64,000 bases of DNA from Chloroflexi bacterium AL-N1. Its GTDB lineage: Bacteria; Chloroflexota; Chloroflexia; Chloroflexales; Roseiflexaceae. The first letter of the stretch is position 1, and each line of letters begins with the position of its first letter. Shown here in pieces: positions 36,988-47,008 of the stretch. The translations under genes were made by a program, and so were the position numbers. Location: positions 310,001 through 374,000 of the forward strand of contig WYDT01000005.1 in the NCBI GenBank assembly GCA_013122435.1, read 5' to 3'. The notes beneath the pieces are model-generated. The model searched no databases, was not told the DNA's origin, and saw nothing but the letters and a program-made list of their open reading frames with translations.

Positions 36988-37003
36988 TATGAACAGCTGT
37001 AAT
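36966..37003 (+). repeat. 19-bp tandem duplication at the precursor's 3' end
   Basis: TAGTATGAACAGCTGTAAT occurs twice head to tail (36966-36984 and 36985-37003). The first copy encodes SMNSCN at the end of the core. The second copy supplies the stop codon. Without the duplication the peptide would end SMNSCNT. Confidence 0.85.
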
Positions 37004-37086
37004 ACATAGCTTTAATAACCAGGTAGATGGTATGAGGTAGTTGATATGTCCTAGGGAACTACCTCTGTCAATTATCGCTTAATTCT

Positions 37087-37135
37087 TCTGTGAAATCTCG
37101 TCATGAGAGATGAGGTTTCACAGAGTGTCATTTTT
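37087..37135 (+). terminator. Hairpin between precursor and synthetase genes
   Basis: TCTGTGAAA (37087-37095) pairs with TTTCACAGA (37116-37124), with further inner pairing CTC/GAG, and TTTTT follows at 37131-37135. A leaky terminator here would give much more precursor than enzyme mRNA, as is common in lanthipeptide clusters. Confidence 0.6.
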
Positions 37136-37215
37136 GATATCTGTATATCCTGACTAATGTAATGAGTGACTGCTCTATAGGTCTTATACAAGCTATTTGC
37201 TTGAAGGGTTAAGAT

Positions 37216-39939
37216 ATGTTTGCACAGAATCCTGTTCCCTATCATATGTTTCGTCGTGTGAATCCAGAGTGGTATGAAACGTTGGCTCGTTATTGCCCTA
37301 ACGATGATCTATTGCGGGTTGTACGCCCTCTACTACCAGACACATGGAATATTCATCGAGGTATTGTGTGGTTTCATGCAAGTCCTGTTGATAGTACGTA
37401 TGTCACACAAGGCTGGAAAATCCATGTTTCTGCTACACCCTCCAACTGTGCTGAAATCGCCCACTATACGACGACTGTGTGTGTGGAACATCAGGTAGCA
37501 TTTAAGTTTGCAGTAGATCGTCATATGGTTTTTTTGATGACATCAAAGGGTTGGGATCGTCCCGGAAGCGGGAAATTTATTACCATTTACCCCTCAACGG
37601 ATCAACAATTTTAGAATCTGTTGGCAGCCCTCTATCCTCTTCTCCGTGATTACGTTGGACCATACGTCTTGACGGATCGCCGCTACAAAGATGCTCAAAC
37701 GCTTTATTATCGTTATGGAGGAATCAGTGGGATGGCTTCTCTCTCTTTTAGCGGTGAAAGTCCACATGTGTTGATTGCCCCGAATGGTGAACAGGTACAG
37801 GATGTCCGTGCTCCGATGTGGAGTCCGCCGCCCTGGGTCACAGATCCCTTCGAAACCGCTGAAGAACCCGAAGACGAAGAGGGAGAAGTGCCAACTCTCA
37901 AGGAAGGTCGTTATCAGATTGAAGAGGCTATTACGTTCTCAGTTTCAGGTGGCGTCTATGTAGCCACAGATCGCACCAATAATACGCGGGTTCTTATTAA
38001 AGAGGCCCGTCCTGCTACCGGATGTGATCAGTCTGGATATGATGCGGTTGATCGTCTGCGTAAAGAATATCGTCTACTTCAAAAACTTCAAAAATACCGG
38101 ATTGCTCCTCAACCTATTGATCTATTCAGTGATTGGGAACATCTTTTCCTCGTCGAAGAGTATATTGATGGAATAGATCTCACAATGTTTGTGGTTGGAC
38201 TCAGTCCTATTGTTCAAGAAATACACCCTTCATCAGAGTCAAAACAGCACTATTTACAACAGATCTATGCGATTTGGCAGAAACTTGCGTTCAGCCTCGC
38301 ACAAATACACGCAGAGGGAATTGTCTGCGGTGATTTGTCAAACAAAAATGTACTGGTACATCCTGATAATCCTACAGATGTTCGTATTATTGATCTCGAG
38401 ACGGCCTGGGAAGTGGGTGTTGATACCCCTGTTATGTTGGCTACCCCTGGCTTCACTGTACCACAGCAGGGATTTACATCGGACCAAGCTGCTGATATTT
38501 ATGCTCTCGGTTCAATCATGCTTAGCACCCTCTTTCCAATGAATTTAGTGTTAGATGTTGATCCTTCAGCCAAAGAACGCTTTATTAAGGATTTAGGTGC
38601 TGATTTGGGTGTCTCTGCTGACATCCAGCAAATCATTCAGCATTGTATGGCTGATGAAGCAGCACAACGTCCCCCCCTTGAACAGGTCGTTATGGTATTA
38701 AAGCAAGCGGTTTCGTCTTCACATAGTGAAGCCCTGGATCTGAGGCAGCGATCTTCTTCACATAGTCAAGCCTCAGATCTGATGCAACTATCATCCGCGC
38801 AATTGTACCAAACGGTTGATGGTTTGATTGATTATATCCTGACTAGTGCTGATTTCACCCGCAGGGACCGACTTTTCCCAGCCGATCCGATGATATTTAC
38901 CACGAATCCTCTGAGTGTGGCGTTTGGGGCAAGTGGTGTAGCTCATATGCTTGTCCATATACGATCAGAGGTTCCCTCTTCGGTTCGTGCCTGGATGCTC
39001 ACTCATGATATAAGTCAGGACAAATATCCTGCAGGTCTGTACATGGGCTTATCAGGGATTGCATGGGTACTGTGGGAATGTGGACTGGAAGATATGGCTA
39101 CGCAACTTTTGCACAAGGCTGGTGAACATCCGCTACTCTTCGAATCTGCCGATATCTTCTACGGTGCTACGGGTTATGGACTGACCTGTCTGCGCTTTTA
39201 CCTAAACACAGGCGATCAGTCTTGGCTAGACCGGGCAATGCATATTGGCGAATGGTTGATGCAGACCTGCCAGGAGGTAGAAAAGGGATGTTGTTGGCCT
39301 GATCAGGATGGACAGATTTGGCTGGGCTACACCCGTGGTGGTAGTGGAATTGCTCTGTTTCTCTTGTATTTGTACCTAGCCAGTGGTAGATCGCAATTTT
39401 TAGAAATAGGTGAGCAGGCGCTCGCTTTTGAGGTTGCACACGCGCGAAAGATGCAGGAAGGGGTCCTCGCCGTACCACGCGGTATTCTTGGCTCAGAGGA
39501 TAGTGAGCGCGTATCAACCCATTACTGGCTGGATGGAAGTGCTGGTGTGGCTACAACCCTGATGCGGTTTTGGGTTGTCACTCAAAAGCAACAGTACCAC
39601 GACTCCTTTGCCCAATTTGCACGGGACTCATGTCGCAAGTATACGGCGTTTCCCAGCTTATTCCGGGGCCTCTCAGGGCTTGGTAATGTCTTACTGGATG
39701 CCTATGAATTTACTCATGCAGATCACTATCTGCACGAGGCTCATCGGGTTGCCAACGGAGTGTTATTGTACAAAATTGACCGACCACAGGGAATTGCCTT
39801 TCCTGGCGAGCAACTTATGCGTATCGCCACGGACTTTGGCACTGGTTCTGCGGGTATTGCGCTCTTCCTCCATCGACTCGGACATGCAGGAGAGCGTAAT
39901 GGTAATTTCAACTTCACCCTTGATCAACTATTAATATAA
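37216..39939 (+). CDS. Class III lanthipeptide synthetase LanKC with in-frame TAG
   Basis: Trifunctional enzyme that phosphorylates, eliminates and cyclises Ser/Thr/Cys residues of the precursor. The whole frame is 907 codons, a normal LanKC length, but codon 133 is TAG (37612-37614); everything before and after it is in the same frame. N-terminal lyase: SGKFITIYP, then after the stop GPYVLTDRRYKDAQTLYYRY. Kinase: glycine-rich SVSGGVYVATD, Lys in VLIKEARP (~262), GDLSNKNVLV (~372), and IIDLETAWE (~392). Cyclase from ~555: GLSGIAWVLWE, YTRGGSGIALFLLYL, WLDGSAGVATTL, FRGLSGLGNVLL and FGTGSAGIALFLH; the LanC zinc Cys-Cys-His set is absent, as in class III. Translation may need read-through, restart at TTG 37621, or the gene is newly dead. 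Precursor upstream, exporter downstream. Confidence 0.88.
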
Positions 39940-40019
39940 TGGCGAAGCAATCCCTAAAACGTAGTACATATATAGTATAGATACGTTATGCGGTTAACAG
40001 CAGTCTTAAGGACAAAGCT

Positions 40020-41294
40020 ATGAGTACACAACCCATTGTTGAAGGTGCACACCCTGACGATGTAACAGAAAGCAAACCCACGCTACAACTTCTACATAAT
40101 CGCGCATTCGCCCTATTGTGGAGCGGGCGGACCATTTCCTATCTTGGTGATACCTTTTTCAACCTAACCATTGCTTGGGTTGTGTATAGTATGAGTGGGT
40201 CGGTCCTTCAAACAGCTATTATTCAGGTCGTATGGCATCTTCCCAACTTGTTGTTTGGTCCTTTGGCTGGTGTGCTTGCTGATCGGTGGGATCGTAAACG
40301 CATCATGGTCCTTACCAATGTGCTAGCCGCCCTCATAGTCGGAGTGATCGCAGTGTTGATGTTCGTGCAGGATACTGTATCGCCCGTTAGTATCTTTGTT
40401 GCTCTATTTGTGTTGAATAGTGTTACGATGTTCTTTGGACCAGCGAATTTTTCGATCATGCCGGAAGTGGTTGGGCGGAAACTACTTACGACAGCATCCG
40501 GCCTCTTTGCCATAAGTGGGCAGGTTGCTGCTTTGATTGGTGGGCCACTGTCTGGCATGGTGATTGCCGTTGTTGGGGCGGTTTGGACCATTCTCTTTAA
40601 TGCGGTCTCATTCTTGATAGCAGCAGTATGTATTGCTATCGCGCCATTGCCTTCACATCCACCAGCAGCACACACTGCCCGGACTGCTATTCCATTATGG
40701 CGGGAGCTTCAGGCAGGATGGCAAGTGATAAATGAATTGCCAATCCTGCGTATTTTGGTTTGGCTCAGTGTGCTTCTAAATGTAACATCTTTTACCGGAC
40801 CCATGTGGCCAGCGCTTGTGAGTCAACAGTTGCAAGGTGACGCGACTACATTTGGTATCTTACAATCTATGGCAGTGGTTGGTGGATTAAGTGCTGGTCT
40901 TGTAGTTGGTAAACTTGAACGACAAATGGGTGCTGGGCGTATTGCTATTATTGGCTGGATCGTTGGTGGAACCTGCACACTTGGTATTGCCTTCTCCACA
41001 TCAATTCCACTGACTGGTTTATTCATGTTTGTATCCACATTTGGGAGTGTTGTGGCTAGTATCGCTTTTGGGGCATTATCGCAGACACTCTGTCCGCCAG
41101 ATTATCGTGGGCGCTTATCGGGCATTTCATCGGCACTAGCAGTTCTAGCTATTCCTCCAAGTGCATTGTTGGGCGGATGGCTTGCAGATCTGGTAGGTGT
41201 GACGGTGCTGTTTGCTATTGCAGGCATATGGACTCTAGGTGTTGCGGGTTTAGCCCAGACTAATCGGTCTGTCAGAACGGCAAAGATCGATTAG
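40020..41294 (+). CDS. MFS transporter, probable lanthipeptide exporter
   Basis: A 424-residue major facilitator with about 12 transmembrane segments, of the MFS_3/EntS-like efflux group. Typical features are LLWSGRTISYLGDTFFNLTI in the first helix, the A-motif GVLADRWDRKRIMVLTN, and FAISGQVAALIGGPLSGMVI. AAGGAC precedes the ATG. It starts 81 nt after the synthetase on the same strand, so export of the modified peptide is a likely role. No ABC exporter or leader protease is nearby. Confidence 0.87.
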   Translation: MSTQPIVEGAHPDDVTESKPTLQLLHNRAFALLWSGRTISYLGDTFFNLTIAWVVYSMSGSVLQTAIIQVVWHLPNLLFGPLAGVLADRWDRKRIMVLTNVLAALIVGVIAVLMFVQDTVSPVSIFVALFVLNSVTMFFGPANFSIMPEVVGRKLLTTASGLFAISGQVAALIGGPLSGMVIAVVGAVWTILFNAVSFLIAAVCIAIAPLPSHPPAAHTARTAIPLWRELQAGWQVINELPILRILVWLSVLLNVTSFTGPMWPALVSQQLQGDATTFGILQSMAVVGGLSAGLVVGKLERQMGAGRIAIIGWIVGGTCTLGIAFSTSIPLTGLFMFVSTFGSVVASIAFGALSQTLCPPDYRGRLSGISSALAVLAIPPSALLGGWLADLVGVTVLFAIAGIWTLGVAGLAQTNRSVRTAKID

Positions 41295-43105
41295 CATAAG
41301 TGTATATATGTGACTCCCTCCGATGATGATGGTGAGTTCTCTGTTCTATCAAACTGTGATTGCACCCACGCAGACAGGTCCTCCCACCAGGTTTGGAGCT
41401 GTTGCTGGATGAGTGAAATGCGATCACGCACCCAATCGGCCCCCTCACTTACAGGCTGCGACAGTGTTGCTGGATGATCCATAACCGCACGCACCCAAGT
41501 ATAACCATCACGTGTGGGTTGGGCAATGCGCTCAGGTACTGGTGGGATATTCCCCCACTCAAACGGCTTTTCGATCCAGGTGACTATGCCCGATGGCTCG
41601 GAGGTTGGTTGTTTCTCATTAGTCAATGACAATCCTGACATTGGCCATACAAAGAACGCAAAGATCATCAATAGCCCGACATGGATAGGAAATAACACAC
41701 CGCTGAGTAGCAGTTGGTGTCGTGGTTTGAAGGTGCTTACCTCCACCTGACTGAAGATAGCAAGCGGTTTGGCACTAACAGGCAGAGTCAAACAGAAGCC
41801 TGCTGCTGCCGTCGACAGAAAAGCAAAAGCTGTGGCATTATATCCCAGAGAAACAACTAATAGAATAACCAGAGGTACGAGCACCGACGACCGTGCAGTA
41901 CGAGAAGTGATGACCAGATGGGCCAGCAGGGAGACCATGATGACCATGATGACCAGTGAGGTTGGCGTAAGTGAGGCTTGTCCACCCCATGCCGTGAACA
42001 TATGATTGACCAGCCATTCTGCTGCTCCGGATTTAATCAGCGCTTCACTTAACACCAGTGTAGCCGCCATAAAAAGAAGCAGATTCCATTCGACATGTTT
42101 AACAGCATCTTTAAATGAGAGAATACCAACATTGGGCATCGTTACCACAAGTGCCCCAATCAACGCAATGAGCGTGCTATTGACGCCGTGCAATCCTTCG
42201 GTTGACCAGAACACGATCAACAATCCAATGACGGCGAGGATTGTGCGCTCTTTACGGCCTAATGAGCCTGTCACCGTTGTGTTTTTCAGCGAGTCTGTCT
42301 GGGCGAGTTGTTCAGGGGTAAAGTGGAGTACCAAACGACGTTCGGAGCGACTCAGGAAGAGATGCAGGATGACCCAGCATGAGACAAAACTACTTACGAG
42401 TGCCAATGGTAAACCAAGTAAGATCCATTGACCAAACCCAACACGCTCCCCGTTCATATGCCACAGAATTTCGATCATAACCAGATGTGCACCAGCACCG
42501 ATCATAGAAGCGACTGCTGAAAGGAGAATGATGGTTGGGAAAAGGAGTGCCAGGGCCCGCCCGATACGTGGGTTTGTGATTCCTTTGCTGATGGCCAGAA
42601 ATACCGGAAGCATTAATGCAGCGCGGCCTGAGGTGGCTGGTACAATAAAAGCGGTGGCAATCAATACAGATGTTAACATGTAGAATAGATGGTTGACGGA
42701 ACTGACATGTGTTGTGACATAGACTGCCAGACGATGTGATAGCCCAGATTCGGCAAAGGCGGCGGCAATAATAAATGATGCAAACAGGAGCCAGATGGTC
42801 GACTCACCCAGAGTCTCAAAAAATTGTTCTGGCTGTGACGCGCTCAGAATGGTACCGATGAGTGCAGCAACGAGGGCTACATAGGTATCGTTGATCTTGG
42901 TAAAAACCCAACCAATGATGGCGAGGCCAAACGTGATAAAGGCGATACGGGCATAGGCGTCGAGTTCGGATAGTCCAAACCAAACACCACCAATCAACAT
43001 CCCCGCCAAAATCATTACACAGATGGTATGAAAGTGTATAGCAGTTCCAGATTTTTGGTGTTGCTCTTTTACAGGTAGCATAAAAGCTCTTTCGTGTTTG
43101 ACCAT
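41291..43105 (-). CDS. SLC13/DASS family anion permease
   Basis: A large integral membrane protein (604 residues from ATG 43105, GAGGT 6 nt upstream; ATG at 43129 is also possible). It has two halves of hydrophobic segments with SLC13-like motifs such as TLGESTIWLLFASFIIAAAF, IVPATSGRAALMLPVFLAI and VITSRTARSSVLVPLVILL, the last two being the duplicated Ser/Thr-rich substrate and sodium loops. Substrates of the family are dicarboxylates, citrate or sulfate. The C-terminal ~100 residues after SGLSLTNEKQ are an unusual hydrophilic tail with three ERI/DRI-like repeats. Its stop codon overlaps the convergent MFS stop. Confidence 0.82.
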   Translation of the reverse strand: MVKHERAFMLPVKEQHQKSGTAIHFHTICVMILAGMLIGGVWFGLSELDAYARIAFITFGLAIIGWVFTKINDTYVALVAALIGTILSASQPEQFFETLGESTIWLLFASFIIAAAFAESGLSHRLAVYVTTHVSSVNHLFYMLTSVLIATAFIVPATSGRAALMLPVFLAISKGITNPRIGRALALLFPTIILLSAVASMIGAGAHLVMIEILWHMNGERVGFGQWILLGLPLALVSSFVSCWVILHLFLSRSERRLVLHFTPEQLAQTDSLKNTTVTGSLGRKERTILAVIGLLIVFWSTEGLHGVNSTLIALIGALVVTMPNVGILSFKDAVKHVEWNLLLFMAATLVLSEALIKSGAAEWLVNHMFTAWGGQASLTPTSLVIMVIMVSLLAHLVITSRTARSSVLVPLVILLVVSLGYNATAFAFLSTAAAGFCLTLPVSAKPLAIFSQVEVSTFKPRHQLLLSGVLFPIHVGLLMIFAFFVWPMSGLSLTNEKQPTSEPSGIVTWIEKPFEWGNIPPVPERIAQPTRDGYTWVRAVMDHPATLSQPVSEGADWVRDRISLIQQQLQTWWEDLSAWVQSQFDRTENSPSSSEGVTYIHLC

Positions 43106-43335
43106 AGGAGACCTCGTCATGTTTGCCATAAGGAACCTGTGCCTGTGTTCTGGGGGGTGGTTATGGTTGATATGCATGACATAATCTATACTTAATTGTT
43201 TATTATTCAAAATTTAATTAAAATCACTACGCATGCAAAGAGAGAGTTAGTATAGAAAAAATACATAAGGGGATGAAAATTGGCGAAGAAGATTAAAAAT
43301 CCATAATGAGTATGATGGAGATCTCTTTGACACAA

Positions 43336-43376
43336 ACAGAACACCTATGCATCATCGTGATACACAGGTGTTCTGT
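43336..43376 (-). terminator. Terminator after a small membrane protein gene
   Basis: ACAGAACACCT (43336-43346) pairs perfectly with AGGTGTTCTGT (43366-43376). On the minus strand it is followed by TTTGTG. It lies 42 nt beyond the small membrane protein gene. Confidence 0.7.
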
Positions 43377-43417
43377 CAGTGAGCTATTCGCTCACTATCT
43401 GATGTACTGGAGGAGGA

Positions 43418-43708
43418 TTATGCTTGTTGTTGGAGTAGTTGCCCTTTGGCCTTTATCCAGCCAAACACAAGGAGGCCAATACCAATGCACATGGTCAGTG
43501 CGCTGACAGCTAACAACATGGGGAGCACCATTTCATTTTCAGGTGGTATGCCGCAAACGAATTGCCACACAGCTTCAGGTACTCTGCGTAACAGGTTGAT
43601 ATCCTGAATGTAGGCACCACTCAATAGCAACATTGTAAAACCAAATCCAATCAGCATCGTAGAAACGATTGGAAAAACAGGATTCATTGCTTTGAGTTGA
43701 TTATTCAT
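43418..43708 (-). CDS. Two-segment small membrane protein
   Basis: A 96-residue protein with two transmembrane helices, VFPIVSTMLIGFGFTMLLLS and MLLAVSALTMCIGIGLLVFG, and a short cytosolic tail KAKGQLLQQQA. The loop between them has a single Cys in VWQFVCGIPPENE. No family recognised. Confidence 0.6.
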   Translation of the reverse strand: MNNQLKAMNPVFPIVSTMLIGFGFTMLLLSGAYIQDINLLRRVPEAVWQFVCGIPPENEMVLPMLLAVSALTMCIGIGLLVFGWIKAKGQLLQQQA

Positions 43709-43923
43709 GCATAGAACTCTTTCATAGGCCCGTTTTGCAGGACATAACGCAGCTCACGTTGCTGACAGACGAGCACAATGTATCTGGTTGCTCAATACTG
43801 TACTATCTATCACAAAATTGAGTATACCTAACACAACGCCAATAATCTATTGACGATGAACAACTTTGTGTTGTCATGTGATAACACAAACACGTGCATC
43901 CTTAATGAGTCAGGTCGATACCA

Positions 43924-44400
43924 TCAGGACTCGATCGTATATTGATTCAACTGGTAGACCAATGCCTCAAACAGATCGCTTTCGGTGATAATCCCCACTA
44001 CAAAATTGTCGCCATCAACAACCGGAATACCGCCGATCTTGTTTTCGATCATCAGCATGGCCGCCTCGCGTAGTCCGGTATCAGCCCTGATAATGATGGG
44101 TGATTCGCTCATGACCTGATACACTTTGATATGCCGCAGGGCTTCCGCAACATCAAAGGGGTCTGTTCCGCCGGTACGCAACAGATCGGCACCGCGGATA
44201 TCGCCCTGCGTGATCATGCCACATATTTCGCCAGTATCAACGACAACTGGTAGACGACGGATATTGTGTTCCTGCATCAACATTAATGCCTCGCTCACCG
44301 GAACGGCCAGATTGATAGTAGTCGCTGGAGCACTCATCCAAAAGCGGATTTCTTGTTCTACAGGAACGCTAATATGTTGTTCATTTCGCTCGGTAAACAT
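43924..44400 (-). CDS. CBS-pair domain protein
   Basis: A 158-residue protein made of two CBS motifs, usually binding adenosine nucleotides and sensing energy state. First motif: FWMSAPATTINLAVPVSEAL.. NIRRLPVVVDTGEICGMITQGDI; second: VMSESPIIIRADTGLREAAM.. KIGGIPVVDGDNFVVGIITESDL. GGAGG lies 6 nt before the ATG at 44400; a longer frame to 44442 lacks this. No catalytic domain is attached, so it probably regulates a partner. Confidence 0.88.
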   Translation of the reverse strand: MFTERNEQHISVPVEQEIRFWMSAPATTINLAVPVSEALMLMQEHNIRRLPVVVDTGEICGMITQGDIRGADLLRTGGTDPFDVAEALRHIKVYQVMSESPIIIRADTGLREAAMLMIENKIGGIPVVDGDNFVVGIITESDLFEALVYQLNQYTIES

Positions 44401-44684
44401 CTCGGGCCTCCAATCAACAACGAGATACGGTTCCGCTAACATCCATTGTCATATTCTGATCAGCCTGCTGTCTTCATTTCAGCATAACAAATCAGCAAGG
44501 ATAAAGAGGGAAGCATTTTCACACTGCGCGTGATGAAATGATAACCAAAATTGTGATGTTCTACACGTATAACTATACATGGGACTATTTTGTGTGACAG
44601 AGTAAACATCGTCTCATAATACGGTGCCATAGCAGTAGATTGACTCGGGGTATGCCCCGATTACCATAACAAGGAGACATCACA

Positions 44685-45593
44685 ATGCACGATCTCATTA
44701 TCGTTGGTGGGGGTGCATCCGGTTTTGCTGCAGGTGTGTTTGCACTAAGCAAAGAACTTGACTTTCGGATGATTTACGAGAATCGTGGCGGTAAAAGCAA
44801 TTGGCGACAATCACTTACCGATCAGAAAGAGCCGGAGTTTTTAGCTGGGGCCGAAGCGCTGATGCTCTTTGAGCGTCAGGTTGAAGCACACCGTGACTCA
44901 ACCATCAAGGATCGCGTGACTACCATTACAAAAAAAGACCGTCTTTTCGAGGTGAAAACAACGCGCCACGGTGTGTTGCAAAGCACGGCGGTGATTGTGT
45001 GCACCGGGGTTACGCCGATTAAACTTGATGTTCCGGGTGCCGATATGTTTCTGGGATATGGGCTGGGCTACTCCGCCATAACCCATACCGCGCTGCTCGA
45101 AGATCGCTGTGTGGCGGTTATCGGTGATACCGATCGCGCGCTGCGGGGGGTTGCGGAAATTTCACAAAAAGCGCGCCAGGTCTACCTGATTACGCCAAAT
45201 GCCACAAACTTACTTAGTCCATTAGGTATTGCTGTCCAATATCGGCCTAACGTGGAAGTGTTTCAGGATTGCCAGATCCGTGAACTCACGGGTTCACTGA
45301 GTGTTGAAGGTCTCACGGTTGAGCAACACGGGGAAGTCTATACGTTTGATATTGATGCTGCTTTTGTCGATCTGGGGTTACGCCCGAACAGCGAGTGTGT
45401 ACGCAAGATTGTACGAACAGATCGTGACGGTTTTATCTGGGTTGATGATCGCAACGCAACCACCCTCCCCGGCATGTTTGCTGCAGGTGATGTCACGACA
45501 ACCTTTGGTGAGCAGGCACTGATTGCTATCGGTGAAGGTGCACGGGCAGCGTTAAGCGCATACGACTATATTCTTGAGCATTCGGTACACTAA
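44685..45593 (+). CDS. Thioredoxin-reductase-like flavoprotein without CxxC
   Basis: A 302-residue FAD/NAD(P)-dependent oxidoreductase with the two-dinucleotide fold of thioredoxin reductase. FAD loop LIIVGGGASGFAAGVFAL, the segment VIVCTGVTPIKLDVPGADMF, the NAD(P) domain VAVIGDTDRALRGVAEIS and the FAD end GMFAAGDVTTTFGEQALIAI are clear. At the redox-active site, where TrxR has CATC, this protein reads YGLGYSAITHTALL with no cysteine. It cannot be a classical TrxR and may be a ferredoxin/flavodoxin-NADP reductase or act on another disulphide-free partner. AAGGAG precedes the ATG. Confidence 0.85.
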   Translation: MHDLIIVGGGASGFAAGVFALSKELDFRMIYENRGGKSNWRQSLTDQKEPEFLAGAEALMLFERQVEAHRDSTIKDRVTTITKKDRLFEVKTTRHGVLQSTAVIVCTGVTPIKLDVPGADMFLGYGLGYSAITHTALLEDRCVAVIGDTDRALRGVAEISQKARQVYLITPNATNLLSPLGIAVQYRPNVEVFQDCQIRELTGSLSVEGLTVEQHGEVYTFDIDAAFVDLGLRPNSECVRKIVRTDRDGFIWVDDRNATTLPGMFAAGDVTTTFGEQALIAIGEGARAALSAYDYILEHSVH

Positions 45594-45613
45594 ACGATTG
45601 TGGTGATATCCAC

Positions 45614-47008
45614 CTAATCCATGGATGTCTTTACAGGCAAGGTAATGGAAAACGTTGTGCCATTACCTACCGTGCTATCAACGTCGATACGGCCACCGTG
45701 TTGTGTTGCAATATGTGCGCTGATTGCCAGACCTAAGCCGGTCCCTGAGGCTTTGGTTGTATAAAATGGCTCAAAAATATGGGGCAAATGCTCTTCTGGA
45801 ATGCCATTGCCTGTATCAGCCAACTGCATCAGAATCATTTCTCCCTCATCATCCGAACTCGCCAAAAGCTGTGTTCTGGTGGTCAGGGTGCCGCCTTTAG
45901 GCATGGCATCGCACGCATTGAGCATCAAGTTGAGCAACACCTGGCGAATCTGATCTGAATGAGCGGTGACTTGTGGAAGCTCTGCTGCCAGATCAGTTAT
46001 TACCGAGATACGACCATGCCGTATGTGTGTTTGTACTAACTCAAGCGTGTCAGTAATGAGCTCATTCACATCGGTTGGTTGCAACTCGGCCCGTGTTGGA
46101 CGATAGAAATCGCTCATACGGGTGACAATACGCGCGATACGTCCCAACTCGCCCTGAGCGATATCCATCAACGGTCGATAGGAAGCCTCTGCTGGGATTT
46201 CCTGATCAATAAGGTAGAGGCTGTTGCGCGCCGCATAGAGTGGATTGTTAATTTCATGGGCAACGGATGCTGCCAATTCACCTACAGCAGCCAGTTTGGC
46301 ACTCTGAAGTAACTGTGCCTGTGTCTGTGCCAGATTCTGTTGGAGTGTTGCCGCATGGACCTGGTGATGTGATTCTGCAAGCGCGACCGAAACTAGATCA
46401 GCCAGTGCCTGGACAAAGGGCAGATCGCGTGGATGGAACATATGATCGTTCACGCCACCATACAGCACCACCGCACCTAGCCGTTTTCCTTCGTGACGCA
46501 ACGGCGCCATCAGCGCACTGGTCGGTGGCCAGACTCGCAACTGCGCGACCAATTGCTCACGATGTTCAGGTGTTAGCTCGCCCAGTGCAGTCTCAAGTTC
46601 CTGATCGATCATCAGCATGGCCCGTGGTGCAAGAAACGCCCGCCCGCCCAGACCACGCCCGGGGTGAATCGTCGCACCGGTGTATGAGTTACGCGTTGAA
46701 GCGCGCAAGGTCAGTTGTTTCGTGTACATGTCTGCCAGGTAGATCATAATGCCGCTGGTTCCAGGAAAAAGCTCCACGGCGGATCGTACCACCAGATCCA
46801 GAATTGAGTTAACCTCGCGGGTGACAATCAGCACCGAACAGATCGCGAGGAGCGTATCCAGACGATGCTCAAGCGTGACCATCTGACGACTCTGGTAACG
46901 TGCTAATTGTGCCTCAAGCTGGACAATGCGTGATTGCAATGCTGTAACTTGATCTGTCTCTTCGCCAGGGACATGGGTTTGTTGGCCCATACGTGCAGTG
47001 TTCGACAT
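45614..47008 (-). CDS. GAF-domain sensor histidine kinase
   Basis: A 464-residue cytosolic histidine kinase with no transmembrane segment. A coiled coil (VTALQSRIVQLEAQLARYQS) leads to a GAF domain (~residues 60-230: FPGTSGIMIYLADM, HPGRGLGGRAFLAPRAML). The HisKA phosphoacceptor is in ELAASVAHEINNPLYAARNS; the ATPase domain has N box LLNLMLNACDAMPKGG, and G boxes DTGNGIPEEHLP and GTGLGLAISAHIA. GAGG precedes the ATG at 47008. No cognate regulator is adjacent; the single-domain receiver at 32.4 kb could serve, which is a guess. Confidence 0.92.
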   Translation of the reverse strand: MSNTARMGQQTHVPGEETDQVTALQSRIVQLEAQLARYQSRQMVTLEHRLDTLLAICSVLIVTREVNSILDLVVRSAVELFPGTSGIMIYLADMYTKQLTLRASTRNSYTGATIHPGRGLGGRAFLAPRAMLMIDQELETALGELTPEHREQLVAQLRVWPPTSALMAPLRHEGKRLGAVVLYGGVNDHMFHPRDLPFVQALADLVSVALAESHHQVHAATLQQNLAQTQAQLLQSAKLAAVGELAASVAHEINNPLYAARNSLYLIDQEIPAEASYRPLMDIAQGELGRIARIVTRMSDFYRPTRAELQPTDVNELITDTLELVQTHIRHGRISVITDLAAELPQVTAHSDQIRQVLLNLMLNACDAMPKGGTLTTRTQLLASSDDEGEMILMQLADTGNGIPEEHLPHIFEPFYTTKASGTGLGLAISAHIATQHGGRIDVDSTVGNGTTFSITLPVKTSMD

